This document shows positions 1 through 7,260 of a stretch of 9,331 bases of DNA, piece after piece. A model generated the notes under the pieces. The model was not told the origin of the DNA and made no database searches. It saw only the letters and a program-made list of their open reading frames with translations. The stretch lies in contig NZJA01000115.1 of the NCBI GenBank assembly GCA_002691835.1, positions 8,500 through 17,830 of the forward strand. Direction: 5' to 3'. Source of the stretch: Planctomycetota bacterium (GTDB lineage Bacteria; Planctomycetota; UBA8108; UBA1146). How positions within the stretch are numbered: position 1 is the first letter of the stretch; every line of letters begins with the position of its first letter. Made by a program: the position numbers and the translations under genes.

Positions 1-1544
1 GCTGGAGATTCGAAATCTCCCAGGCCTTTTTCACCCTCTCGGGTCGCAACGATGGCTGATCCCACGGTATCGCTCCATACATTGACCATGGTTCTGCACA
101 TATCCAGAGGGCGATCTACCGCCAAAAGAAGCGCTGCACCTTCGAGAGGAAGCTTCAGGGCACTCAAGATTGTCAGCATCATGATCAGGCCTGCAGATGG
201 AATTCCGGCAGCGCCAATAGAGGCGAGGAACGCCGCCATCACTACTGTCACCTGCGATCCAAAAGTTAAAACATAGTCACCTGTAGAAGCGTAGTACTGT
301 GCCAGGAATACGACTCCGATGCATTCGTAGAGTGCGGTACCGTCCATGTTCACAGTAGCTCCCAATGGGGCGACAAAAGAGCTCGTCTTATTAGAAACTT
401 TTCCACGGCTCTTCAAGGTGTTGAGAGTTGTCGGAAGGGTCAAAGAAGATGACGAAGTCGAAAATGCTGTCATCAGCACGGGACTCATCGCCCTGAACCA
501 TTTCAGGGGGGAGACCCTGGCGACAATGCTCAACAGCAGTGGCAAAACCACTCCAGCATGGATCACCAGCGCCAAGAAAACTGTCAGCATGTAGGTGCTC
601 AGGGGAATAAAAACATCAAACCCGGTTTCGCCAACCACTTTCACCAAAAGACAGAAGACTCCGTAGGGAACCAGCTTCATGACCCAAGACGCCATGAGCA
701 TGACGACCTGAAATGCTGAATCGAGCAGATCAGTGAGAATCTTTTTTGGACGTTCTGGAGCACGAGTGATGAAGAAACCAAAGAGCAAGGCGAAAAAGAT
801 CACCTGAAGCATATTCCCGTTTCCGGTGAATGCATCGAAGACATTTTCCGGAACCATTCGACGCAGAATATCGAGCCAGTTTTCTGACTCTTGGCCCAAC
901 TGGGCCTGAGTCGAAAGACCCAACTGCGCTCCCTCTCCGGGGCGAATCAGGTTGACCAAAATCAGGCCTAAACCTACCGCCAGAAAAGAGGTCGTGATGT
1001 AGTAACCAAAGGTCCTGCGACCCAGACGTCCAAAGTCTTCTCCACCACCGAGGCCTGCAACTCCGGTGACGATGGAAGTAAAGACCAGCGGCATGATCAA
1101 CATCTTCAGCAGACGCATAAAGATGTCTGCGAGGAACACGAAGGGATAAAGCCACCGAGAGCGATCGGAGCCAGGATCGAGAACGACCTGGCAACTTCTA
1201 TCCATCCCATCGACAAGTGTGATGGTCGCCACTCCACCAGCTCCTGCTTCTGCAAGGAAACGGGTGACGTCTTCAGGTTTTGAAAATTCGCCGAGGCGAT
1301 TTTCGTCTTCCATTCCAGCATTGATAACGATGCCGCCAACCTGATCCCCTACACGCAATTTTTCTGCGCTGGATCGGCCTTTGGGTGTGAGGTCTCTGGA
1401 GATGGATCGGACAACCAACTGGCCACCCGAGTCGACTTCCAGAGTCGCACCAATCGATCCGGGAGCATCTGTCATCTGCTGCAGGCCAATGCCGACGATG
1501 ACTCCAGCGATCAGCCAGACTAGAATTTTCCAATGTTGTGCCAT
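1..1544 (-). CDS. Dicarboxylate/amino acid:cation symporter (DAACS/SLC1 family) with a PDZ-like insertion; 3' end cut by window edge
   Basis: Predicted inner-membrane secondary transporter that takes up acidic amino acids or C4-dicarboxylates with Na+ and/or H+. One frame is open from an ATG at 1544 to the edge (514 residues seen). Family landmarks in order: TM1 about 5-22; TM2 about 131-160 (RLLKMLIMPLVF); serine-rich HP1 loop TSSSSLTLP 363-371; NMDGTALY in TM7 at 399-406; HP2 tip AAGIPSAG 445-452; TM8 DMCRTMVNV 481-489. The TM8 residues Asp477, Asp481, Arg484, Asn488 and Asp492 match GltPh Asp390, Asp394, Arg397, Asn401 and Asp405; Arg484 implies a substrate with a side-chain carboxylate. 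Glu407 sits where GltPh has Gln318 and mammalian EAATs have their proton-carrying Glu. About 95 extra residues lie between TM1 and TM2 (separate entry). Only a short C-terminal tail should be missing. AGGGG four bases before the ATG supports the start. The family call is secure; ion coupling and exact substrate are inferred. Confidence 0.93.
   Translation of the reverse strand, partial: MAQHWKILVWLIAGVIVGIGLQQMTDAPGSIGATLEVDSGGQLVVRSISRDLTPKGRSSAEKLRVGDQVGGIVINAGMEDENRLGEFSKPEDVTRFLAEAGAGGVATITLVDGMDRSCQVVLDPGSDRSRWLYPFVFLADIFMRLLKMLIMPLVFTSIVTGVAGLGGGEDFGRLGRRTFGYYITTSFLAVGLGLILVNLIRPGEGAQLGLSTQAQLGQESENWLDILRRMVPENVFDAFTGNGNMLQVIFFALLFGFFITRAPERPKKILTDLLDSAFQVVMLMASWVMKLVPYGVFCLLVKVVGETGFDVFIPLSTYMLTVFLALVIHAGVVLPLLLSIVARVSPLKWFRAMSPVLMTAFSTSSSSLTLPTTLNTLKSRGKVSNKTSSFVAPLGATVNMDGTALYECIGVVFLAQYYASTGDYVLTFGSQVTVVMAAFLASIGAAGIPSAGLIMMLTILSALKLPLEGAALLLAVDRPLDMCRTMVNVWSDTVGSAIVATREGEKGLGDFESP
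1173..1451 (-). other. PDZ-like domain inserted between TM1 and TM2 of the symporter
   Basis: Residues about 32-124 of the symporter are hydrophilic and have no counterpart in the short TM1-TM2 loop of ordinary family members. The layout follows bacterial PDZ domains: a strand GQLVVRSIS (41-49), a Pro-containing turn, KLRVGDQVGGI (62-72) matching the usual 'L..GD.I' signature, a helix-like stretch FSKPEDVTRFLAEA (87-100) where PDZ domains have 'v.s..dl...l', then the strands VATITLVDG (105-113) and CQVVLDP (118-124). In GltPh topology the N-terminus is cytoplasmic and TM1 crosses outward, so the insertion should lie in the periplasm, attached to the static trimerisation scaffold. The match was made by eye, and no profile search was run. 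Confidence 0.68.
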
Positions 1545-1640
1545 ATTGCCCCTACCCATCTGCAGATTAATTGCGCTCCCCGGATTGAACGGTCAGCCGC
1601 CATCCCAAAACGAACGGTGGACCAAAATCGAGGATCTGAA
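1545..1640 (-). other. Spacer between the ymfH-like gene and the symporter; possible promoter region
   Basis: This is the longest gap in the window and the only clear break in the gene train, so it is the likeliest place for a separate symporter promoter. I see no convincing sigma70 pair: the best is CTGACC, 19 bases, ATTAAT on the minus strand, which is weak. A poor inverted repeat (1591-1599 with 1615-1623, two central mismatches, 15-base loop) lacks a following T-run and is not a convincing terminator. GAACGGT occurs twice (1587-1593 and 1612-1618), possibly by chance. Confidence 0.3.
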
Positions 1641-2945
1641 CTACTGACCGGCGGGAGAGATGATCGATGAGACCAGATTCTCGGGCTGCACATGACTGTG
1701 CAATCGTTCCGCAACATCAGCAGGCTTTATCCTGTTGAGGAGATCGACCACCTCGAAGGGGTCTCCTCCCATGAATCGGGAGCTACAGTAACTGCCAGCG
1801 ATATTCTCAAGCGAGTTGAAACTTCGTAAAAGTTGCCCGGTGGTTGCTCGACGCTGCCGGTCGATATCCGCCTCGTCGATCCCCTGTGCAAGGATTCCGG
1901 GTAATTCCGCCTGGATGAAGTCGAGAACTTTTTCCGGCTCCGCAACGTCTCCACCGATCGCTGAATGCCCCACATCCCCATAAATCATGTACCCACCACC
2001 GAAAGAATCGTCGACAAGGTTCTCGGACTGGAGCTTTTCAAAAAGCGCTCCACTCTGACCAAAAACACACTCCAGAGCCAAGTCAGAAGCGAGTTCTTTC
2101 TGAACCAGATCCTGACCACTCAGGCCTGGGTGAACATCTTTCCAGCCAAAGAGCAGCTTGGATCTGCCCACCTGCATTTCCTGACGAACTTGAGATTTCG
2201 CAGGGGCCATCGCTTCAGGAGTTGAAATTTTTTCAATCGCAGGAGCTGGGCCGAGGTTGGTTTCCAACAATAGGCGATCCGCTTGATCAAAAAACTCTTC
2301 TTCGGACTGATCTCCAACTGCAAAAAGGATCATGTTGGACGGATGATAGAATGCTTCCCAGCAACGATTCAGTAATGGAGCGGTGATTCCAGCGATCGTT
2401 TCTACAGTTCCGGCAATGTCTTTTGAAACAGGGTGGCTCTGATACATCCCCTCGAGGAGATTGAAATAAACTCGCCAGCCCGGCATATCCTCGTACATGC
2501 GGATTTCTTGACCGATGATTCCTTTTTCTTTTTCAACATTCTCTTCAGTGAAATGAGGCGACTGGACAAATCTGACCAAGTGCCCGAGGCAATCATAGAA
2601 TCGATCCGTACAGGAAAAGAGGTAGGAAGTACCGTTGAATCCTGTAAATGCATTCGCGCTGGCTCCAAGCCGACTGAACTGCTGGAACGCATCTTCTTCA
2701 ACTCCCTCAAACATCTTGTGCTCAAGGAAATGGGCAACGCCATCCGGAAGTACGACTTCTTCTCCACCACCGATTCGATAGCGATCATCGACACTGCCGA
2801 AATTCGTCGCAAAGCAGGCGTAAGTTCTCAGGTAGCCCGGCTTGTGACAAAAGGCTACACGAGCACCACTGGAGTGAACCCGCTCAGTGACCTTTTCTCG
2901 CAAGGTTGCATTTTCAAGAACTGTAGAATCTTCAGACCAACTCAA
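1641..2945 (-). CDS. M16 family zinc metallopeptidase, catalytic subunit (YmfH-like)
   Basis: This 434-residue protein is of usual length for a two-domain M16B subunit. The inverted zinc motif HFLEH is at 72-76 (His72 and His76 ligands, Glu75 general base). Downstream, Glu140 and Glu147 in EKEKGIIGQEI stand seven residues apart, as in mitochondrial processing peptidase, where the second is the third zinc ligand. The C-terminal domain (about 250-434) has GALFEKLQSENLVDD at 299-313, which lacks the Arg/Tyr substrate-binding pair found at the same place in its partner. It should therefore work as a heterodimer with the upstream subunit, closing around peptides or small proteins. No signal peptide is seen, so the cytoplasm is likely. 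The start is TTG, overlapping the previous stop as TTGA, with a strong ribosome site. Bacillus ymfF/ymfH has the same gene order; annotation pipelines link that pair to EF-P modification, which cannot be judged here. Its substrate is unknown. Confidence 0.93.
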   Translation of the reverse strand: MSWSEDSTVLENATLREKVTERVHSSGARVAFCHKPGYLRTYACFATNFGSVDDRYRIGGGEEVVLPDGVAHFLEHKMFEGVEEDAFQQFSRLGASANAFTGFNGTSYLFSCTDRFYDCLGHLVRFVQSPHFTEENVEKEKGIIGQEIRMYEDMPGWRVYFNLLEGMYQSHPVSKDIAGTVETIAGITAPLLNRCWEAFYHPSNMILFAVGDQSEEEFFDQADRLLLETNLGPAPAIEKISTPEAMAPAKSQVRQEMQVGRSKLLFGWKDVHPGLSGQDLVQKELASDLALECVFGQSGALFEKLQSENLVDDSFGGGYMIYGDVGHSAIGGDVAEPEKVLDFIQAELPGILAQGIDEADIDRQRRATTGQLLRSFNSLENIAGSYCSSRFMGGDPFEVVDLLNRIKPADVAERLHSHVQPENLVSSIISPAGQ

Positions 2946-4240
2946 GACATATCCTCCGGTGCAAGAATGAAAGTCAGATCCGGATGGACCAGCTCCATAG
3001 CAGAAACCACATCTTCACGGGCTACAGCAGCAACACGTCCGCGAAGATCCTCAAGACTGGGGGTCCTTCCAGAGAGCCGGGTACGAAGGTCGTAGTCTGC
3101 CAGGGCAGCAGGGCTATCTTGAACCATGCGCAGTCTGGAATCCAAAGCTGCCAAAGTCATCGAGAACTCTTCATCTGAAAACTCACCTTTACGAACGAAA
3201 TCGATCTGTTGATCAATCCCTGCTTGAGCTTTCTCAACTGAATCATGATCGACACCTGAAGTGACGAACATCATTCCCATGTTGCTGTCGACCTGAGAGT
3301 TAATTGAGTAGCACAAACTCTCTTTCTCACGGACTTGCGTGAACAAACGCGAATGAGGAAAGCCACCAAGAATTCCATTCGCGACCATCAGCGGTTCATG
3401 CAAGGGATGATCATAGGAAATCATCGTCCGGAGTGACATGACCAGGTTTGATTGCTGGACCTTCGCATATTCGACCATTTCTCTGGGTTCCGAAGCCGCT
3501 CGGATTCCCTGAATCGGTGTCAGCGATTCTTGGCTCGCCCGGTTACCCCGAAAGAGAGAGGTCAACCGATCCTGAACCTGCTCGCCCACCATCTTGCCAC
3601 TGTAATGAACATGCAGTGGTTGGTGTGTCACCAGTTCACTCCACAAAGAAGTCATCGCCGAAGCGTCGAGGCTTTCAAGATCTTCGAGAGTGCCTAGCTG
3701 ATGGTATCGCCAAGGCTCGTCGAAGCAGGCTTCCTCAAGACATCTCTGATAAGCCCAACCAGACTTGTTATCGATGCGCCCCTCAATAGAACGGCGATGC
3801 TGCAGGATTTCAGAGACCACAATTTCTTCGGGAAACTGGTTTGAAATCAGATGAGGCTCGTAGACCAACTGCTCCAGCAGACCGACAGCGTCATCGAAAA
3901 CGGTTTCGCCTTCGGGAAGATGGCTTTCGTCTGGAAATTCGGCACGTAAAGAAATCAAATGGCGTTGACCCCAGCGATCGACAGAAGTATTCGCGGAGAG
4001 TCCCCAAAGTTCTTCACTACGAAGATTGAGCAATCGTTGGGAAGGATGCTGGCGGGTTCCACGCATGAGACAAGCCGGCACGAGGCTGCGTCTCGCATTA
4101 TGAGGGCCCAGATCAGCAACCCATGTCAGTCTTAGGCTGCTGGTTTTGCGACGATCCTCGGGACGCACATGAAGGAATCCCCCTGACCCCACTGCCCGAC
4201 TCTCAAATCCGGGGACATGGGCGGAAGGTGCAAGATTCAA
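2942..4240 (-). CDS. M16 family peptidase-like protein, non-catalytic subunit (YmfF-like)
   Basis: A 432-residue M16 protein that lacks the HxxEH zinc motif: the equivalent region around 53-80 (LVPACLMRGT and on) has no His-x-x-Glu-His. It keeps the C-terminal motif SRLFTQVREKESLCYSINS at 297-315, with Arg304 and Tyr311 seven residues apart. In characterised M16B heterodimers this R/Y pair binds the substrate backbone for the partner's active site. It is therefore probably the structural, substrate-binding half of the peptidase formed with the next gene. No signal peptide or membrane helix is seen. The start is TTG at 4240, overlapping the TGA of the DAHP synthase gene by four bases (TTGA), with GGAGG just upstream. 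The next possible in-frame start, a GTG at codon 17, would remove residues just before the first strand of the domain and has weaker support. The family is secure; the substrate is unknown. Confidence 0.9.
   Translation of the reverse strand: MNLAPSAHVPGFESRAVGSGGFLHVRPEDRRKTSSLRLTWVADLGPHNARRSLVPACLMRGTRQHPSQRLLNLRSEELWGLSANTSVDRWGQRHLISLRAEFPDESHLPEGETVFDDAVGLLEQLVYEPHLISNQFPEEIVVSEILQHRRSIEGRIDNKSGWAYQRCLEEACFDEPWRYHQLGTLEDLESLDASAMTSLWSELVTHQPLHVHYSGKMVGEQVQDRLTSLFRGNRASQESLTPIQGIRAASEPREMVEYAKVQQSNLVMSLRTMISYDHPLHEPLMVANGILGGFPHSRLFTQVREKESLCYSINSQVDSNMGMMFVTSGVDHDSVEKAQAGIDQQIDFVRKGEFSDEEFSMTLAALDSRLRMVQDSPAALADYDLRTRLSGRTPSLEDLRGRVAAVAREDVVSAMELVHPDLTFILAPEDMS
2953..2957 (-). promoter_or_regulatory. 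Ribosome binding site for the ymfH-like gene, inside the preceding CDS
   Basis: GGAGG lies seven bases before the TTG at 2945, within the last codons of the upstream M16 gene. This near-ideal spacing decides for the TTG start. Together with the TTGA overlap it points to translational coupling, which would help make the two subunits in equal amounts. Confidence 0.85.
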
Positions 4241-5373
4241 GCGTCCTCCCTGCCACGAGCACTCGCTACGGCTCCGCCTGAGCGAGATTCCAAAGAGCGA
4301 ATTGACTCATGCAAGCCTCCAAGAACTGGAACCAGCTTCTTGAACTCTTCAGGAGACAATGCCTGCCTTCCATCGGAAAGCGCTTCCTCTGGTTGATCGT
4401 GGACTTCCAGTAAAAGGCCGTCGGCACCCACAGCGACCGCTGCGCGAGCCAGTGCGGGGACCCGGTAGGCCTCAGCAGATCCATGTGAGGGATCGACGAG
4501 GATCGGCAGATGCGTCTTTTTCTTCAGCTCAGGAATCACCCCGAGATCGAGAACGACCTGTCTCGTCGCCGCGGCACAGCGGATTCCGCGTTCACACAGA
4601 ATCACATTGGGGTTGCCGCCGGAGAGGATGTACTCAGCAGCGAGAAGAAACTCTTCACTGGTGGCTGAGAATCCCCTTTTCAGAAGGATCGGTGTCCGTG
4701 TCTGTCCCAACTCTTTCAGCAGGGAATAATTGTGCATGTTACGGCTGCCGACTTGCAGCAGATCGGCCACTTCGGCGACCTTCTCAAGATCTCTCGGATC
4801 GAGGATCTCTGTCACGATCCCGAGGCCCGTCTCTTCGCGGGCGCGGGCGAGGATCTGCAGTCCTTTTTCACCAAGCCCCTGAAAAGCATACGGCGAGGTT
4901 CTCGGTTTGTAGGCGCCCCCTCTGAACAACGTTGCTCCCGAGGCGGCGGCACTGGCAGCCAACCTGAGAGTTCGCTCCTCTTCCTCCACCGCACAGGGCC
5001 CTGCAATCACGGTCAAGCGACCGGCCCCGACGGAAGTGTTTCCGACTGGGATGGGAGTGCTGTCCTGAAGACCGTTGTGGGCGACGTGGCGATGAGCAGT
5101 GCCAAGGAACATCGCCTTTTCGATACCTTTCCAGGTATCAAGCGCCAGTGTTCTCAAGGGTTCGACGTCCCCGTGGGCCTCCAAGTAGTTGCGGCCCTCC
5201 CCTTCGACCAATGAAACCTCGACACCGAAGGAAGCCAGACGGTCCCGAATCCTTCTGCGAAAAGTGGATGCAAGCCCCGCCTCTAAGGCGATCAGCAGTG
5301 AGGGCTCTTGAGGGGCACGGTCCATCGACGGCCTTTCAACAATCAACATGCGGCTCTGAGGAAGTTCAGACAC
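4237..5373 (-). CDS. aroF: 3-deoxy-7-phosphoheptulonate (DAHP) synthase, type I-beta
   Basis: Catalyses the first step of the shikimate pathway: phosphoenolpyruvate plus erythrose 4-phosphate gives DAHP. The barrel holds IAGPCAVE (123-130), RGGAYKPRTSPYAFQGLGEK (151-170), LLKRG (230-234), ILCERGIR (258-265) and PILVDPSH (290-297). Metal ligands expected from the Thermotoga maritima enzyme are all present: Cys127, His297, Glu323 (LLEVH) and Asp334 (LSDG). Residues about 25-90 look like the ferredoxin-like N-terminal domain that carries feedback control in the Thermotoga enzyme, so tyrosine or phenylalanine inhibition is plausible. No chorismate mutase domain is fused. The Ser/Gly/Ala/Arg-rich tail after about 362 is an extra. 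The start is uncertain: GTG 5373 (used here, no clear ribosome site), ATG 5349, or ATG 5325, which follows AAAGG and fits the domain edge best. The stop overlaps the next gene by four bases. Symbols differ between species (aroF, aroG, aroA). Confidence 0.95.
   Translation of the reverse strand: MSELPQSRMLIVERPSMDRAPQEPSLLIALEAGLASTFRRRIRDRLASFGVEVSLVEGEGRNYLEAHGDVEPLRTLALDTWKGIEKAMFLGTAHRHVAHNGLQDSTPIPVGNTSVGAGRLTVIAGPCAVEEEERTLRLAASAAASGATLFRGGAYKPRTSPYAFQGLGEKGLQILARAREETGLGIVTEILDPRDLEKVAEVADLLQVGSRNMHNYSLLKELGQTRTPILLKRGFSATSEEFLLAAEYILSGGNPNVILCERGIRCAAATRQVVLDLGVIPELKKKTHLPILVDPSHGSAEAYRVPALARAAVAVGADGLLLEVHDQPEEALSDGRQALSPEEFKKLVPVLGGLHESIRSLESRSGGAVASARGREDA
4245..4249 (-). promoter_or_regulatory. 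Ribosome binding site for the ymfF-like gene
   Basis: GGAGG (within GGGAGG) is four bases before the TTG start at 4240, inside the end of the DAHP synthase gene. The spacing is short but usable. It supports the TTG start, and with the TTGA overlap it repeats the junction design seen at the next gene. Confidence 0.75.
4262..4286 (-). other. Stem-loop just upstream of the ymfF-like ribosome binding site
   Basis: CTCGCT (4262-4267) pairs with AGCGAG (4281-4286). Inside, GGC (4270-4272) pairs with GCC (4276-4278) across a three-base loop, with a symmetric two-by-two mismatch between the two stems. It lies in the last codons of the DAHP synthase gene, 12 bases before the GGAGG of the next gene. 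It could affect translational coupling or be a stray REP-like palindrome. There is no T-run, so it is not a classical terminator. Its function is not shown. Confidence 0.45.
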
Positions 5374-5421
5374 CGTAAGAATAATTTACCACGACTGTCA
5401 GGAATCCGGAAGAAATCAAGC

Positions 5422-7260
5422 CTATTTACGGTCGAATCGTCGCTGTAATTCCTGCCAGGAAATAAACAATTCGGATGGGCGGCCATGTGGACAGTTTTCC
5501 GGCTGAAAAGCTCTGTCTCTTGCCCGCACCAAATCCTCCTGAGCTTCTTGTGAAAGAGGTTGCCCGGCCTTGACAGCAGCCTTGCATGCCATCGTCTGCA
5601 AAAGCCGTTCTTTCAAATCAGGAAGAGGTGCCCCGTTCGAGATCACGGGAGCCATCAATGCAAGAATATCGCGAAGCAGATTCGCCGGGGATCGCCCCTC
5701 AAATCCATGGGGAATCGCCCTCACCAGAGCCACGCCCTCACCAAATTCTTCGGCTTCAAGACCCAACTCTGCCAGTGACTCACGGGTTTCGACAAAGATA
5801 GTCCACTCTCTTGGATCCAGTGTCACCGTTTCGGGAACCAATAAACCTTGTGAAGCGGTTCCCTTTTCCCGTTGCTCAAGGATTTCTTCATACAAAACTT
5901 TTTCATGGAGTGCGTGCTGATCGATGACTCGCAAACCCTCCTCTTCCTCAAGAATCAGGAATGCATCATTCACCTGGAAAACACGAACTGATTCCCCGAC
6001 CAGATTCGCCGATCCGCCCTCGATCGATTTTACGGGAGATTCCAAGGCCGACTCTGGCGACGCTCCTTCTGCGATCTGAATAGCGTTATACATGGCGTCC
6101 CCCACCTCTGGAGAGACCGCTCCGTCAAAACGGGAAGCCGGGCCCGAATTAACGAGAACCTCATCCTGTCCCGAAGCCACCGAATCGCCCCCCGAAGCCA
6201 TCTTGGGATGCGCCGCAAACTCGGAAGGGGTTCGCAAAGTCGGTTCGGCGGAATCCATCTGTAAACGGGGAACCGATCCCTCTTGTTCGAGAGTCGCTCG
6301 TATGGCACGCCTTACCCGACGATGGATGGATTCCCGCTGACGGAAACGAACTTCCAGCTTGGATGGGTGAACATTGACATCCACTTCACCCGGGTCCACT
6401 TCAATACCGATCACTGCCACCGGAAAAAACCCGGGAATCTGATATCCCCTGAAACCTTCACGAACACCGTGCTGAAGAACCTTGTCCTTGAGCGGGCGAC
6501 CATTCAGGAAAGTCCATATTCCGTCTGAATTTCTTCTCTGTACATCCGGCCTGGCGATCCATCCTGTCACTCCATCTGATTCACAGATGGGCAACATTCG
6601 GTCCTGTAAATCCTCTCCCAAGACCTCTGCGATTCGCTGTGGAAGAGACTGATCTGCAGGATACTTGAGTACCACTCTCCCATCGTGCGTCAGAGAAAAC
6701 CCAACGGTCGGATGAGCCATCGCGGCTGCTTTGATTACTGCTGAGCATCTGGCGACCTCAGCGGAGTTGGATTTAAGAAATTTCCGGCGTGCGGGGACCG
6801 AAGAAAACAAATCGCTGACGCGGATTCTGGTTCCATGCCGCATCGCCGTCGGTGAAGCGTCCTCCGCTTCGCCATGGCGACCGATGATTCTGTGAGCGAC
6901 ATCTGAATCTGGCGTGCGTGATGCGATTTCAACAGAGGCGACAGCCGACATGCTGGACAAGGCTTCTCCCCTGAATCCCAGGGTCAATATATGATCCAGA
7001 TCTTTTGCTTCGCGCAGCTTGGATGTCGCGTGACTTGCCAAAGCCATGGGCAGTTGGTCGGCAGGGATCCCCTGACCATCGTCGGTGACCTGGATCAGGC
7101 GCTTCCCGCCTTCTTCCAACTCCACATCGATCCTGGAAGATCCGGCATCCAGACAATTCTCAATGAGTTCCTTGACCACGGATGCCGGCCGCTCGATCAC
7201 CTCACCCGCAGCAATCTGATCGATAAGCAACTGAGGCAGTTGCTGAATCTCACGACTCAT
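5422..7260 (-). CDS. mutL: DNA mismatch repair protein MutL (endonuclease type)
   Basis: A 612-residue MutL that couples MutS mismatch recognition to strand nicking and excision. The N-terminal GHKL ATPase has AAGEVIERPASVVKELIEN (17-35) with Glu31 and Asn35, DDGQGI (60-65), GFRGEAL (95-101) and HGTRIRV (142-148). The transducer domain follows, with NVHPSKLEVRF at 296-306. A variable linker (about 330-420) leads to the C-terminal dimerisation and nuclease domain from about 424. That domain carries the full metal-site set: DQHA(x)2E(x)4E with Asp447, Glu453 and Glu458; ACKAAVKAG (558-566); and CPHGRP (590-595). It should thus nick DNA itself, unlike E. coli MutL, which depends on MutH. The nuclease is normally steered by the beta clamp; I did not identify a clamp motif with confidence. 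ATG start; a G-rich AGGGGGT just upstream can serve as ribosome site. It follows folD by 34 bases. mutS is not in the window. Confidence 0.97.
   Translation of the reverse strand: MSREIQQLPQLLIDQIAAGEVIERPASVVKELIENCLDAGSSRIDVELEEGGKRLIQVTDDGQGIPADQLPMALASHATSKLREAKDLDHILTLGFRGEALSSMSAVASVEIASRTPDSDVAHRIIGRHGEAEDASPTAMRHGTRIRVSDLFSSVPARRKFLKSNSAEVARCSAVIKAAAMAHPTVGFSLTHDGRVVLKYPADQSLPQRIAEVLGEDLQDRMLPICESDGVTGWIARPDVQRRNSDGIWTFLNGRPLKDKVLQHGVREGFRGYQIPGFFPVAVIGIEVDPGEVDVNVHPSKLEVRFRQRESIHRRVRRAIRATLEQEGSVPRLQMDSAEPTLRTPSEFAAHPKMASGGDSVASGQDEVLVNSGPASRFDGAVSPEVGDAMYNAIQIAEGASPESALESPVKSIEGGSANLVGESVRVFQVNDAFLILEEEEGLRVIDQHALHEKVLYEEILEQREKGTASQGLLVPETVTLDPREWTIFVETRESLAELGLEAEEFGEGVALVRAIPHGFEGRSPANLLRDILALMAPVISNGAPLPDLKERLLQTMACKAAVKAGQPLSQEAQEDLVRARDRAFQPENCPHGRPSELFISWQELQRRFDRK

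Noticed and set aside
730..1533. Several overlapping minus-strand frames that at first make the symporter look frameshifted
   Set aside because: Reading from the ATG at 1544, a single frame is open all the way to position 1 and carries every family motif in order; the other frames are shadows.
1591..1623. Inverted repeat in the gap before the symporter as a terminator for the M16 operon
   Set aside because: The stem is only four plus three pairs with two central mismatches, a 15-base loop and no T-run.
2433..3095. 220-codon open frame on the plus strand
   Set aside because: Antisense to the two M16 genes and across their junction; composition is that of a reverse-strand shadow.
1175..4560. 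A 16-base sequence (GATCGAGAACGACCTG) present at 1175-1190 and 4545-4560
   Set aside because: Both copies encode Gln-Val-Val-Leu-Asp in the correct frame of unrelated proteins, so shared codon choice explains it better than a mobile repeat.
4359..4925. 188-codon open frame on the plus strand, rich in Arg, Pro and Ser
   Set aside because: Antisense to the well-conserved barrel of DAHP synthase; the Arg/Pro/Ser richness is typical of a shadow frame.
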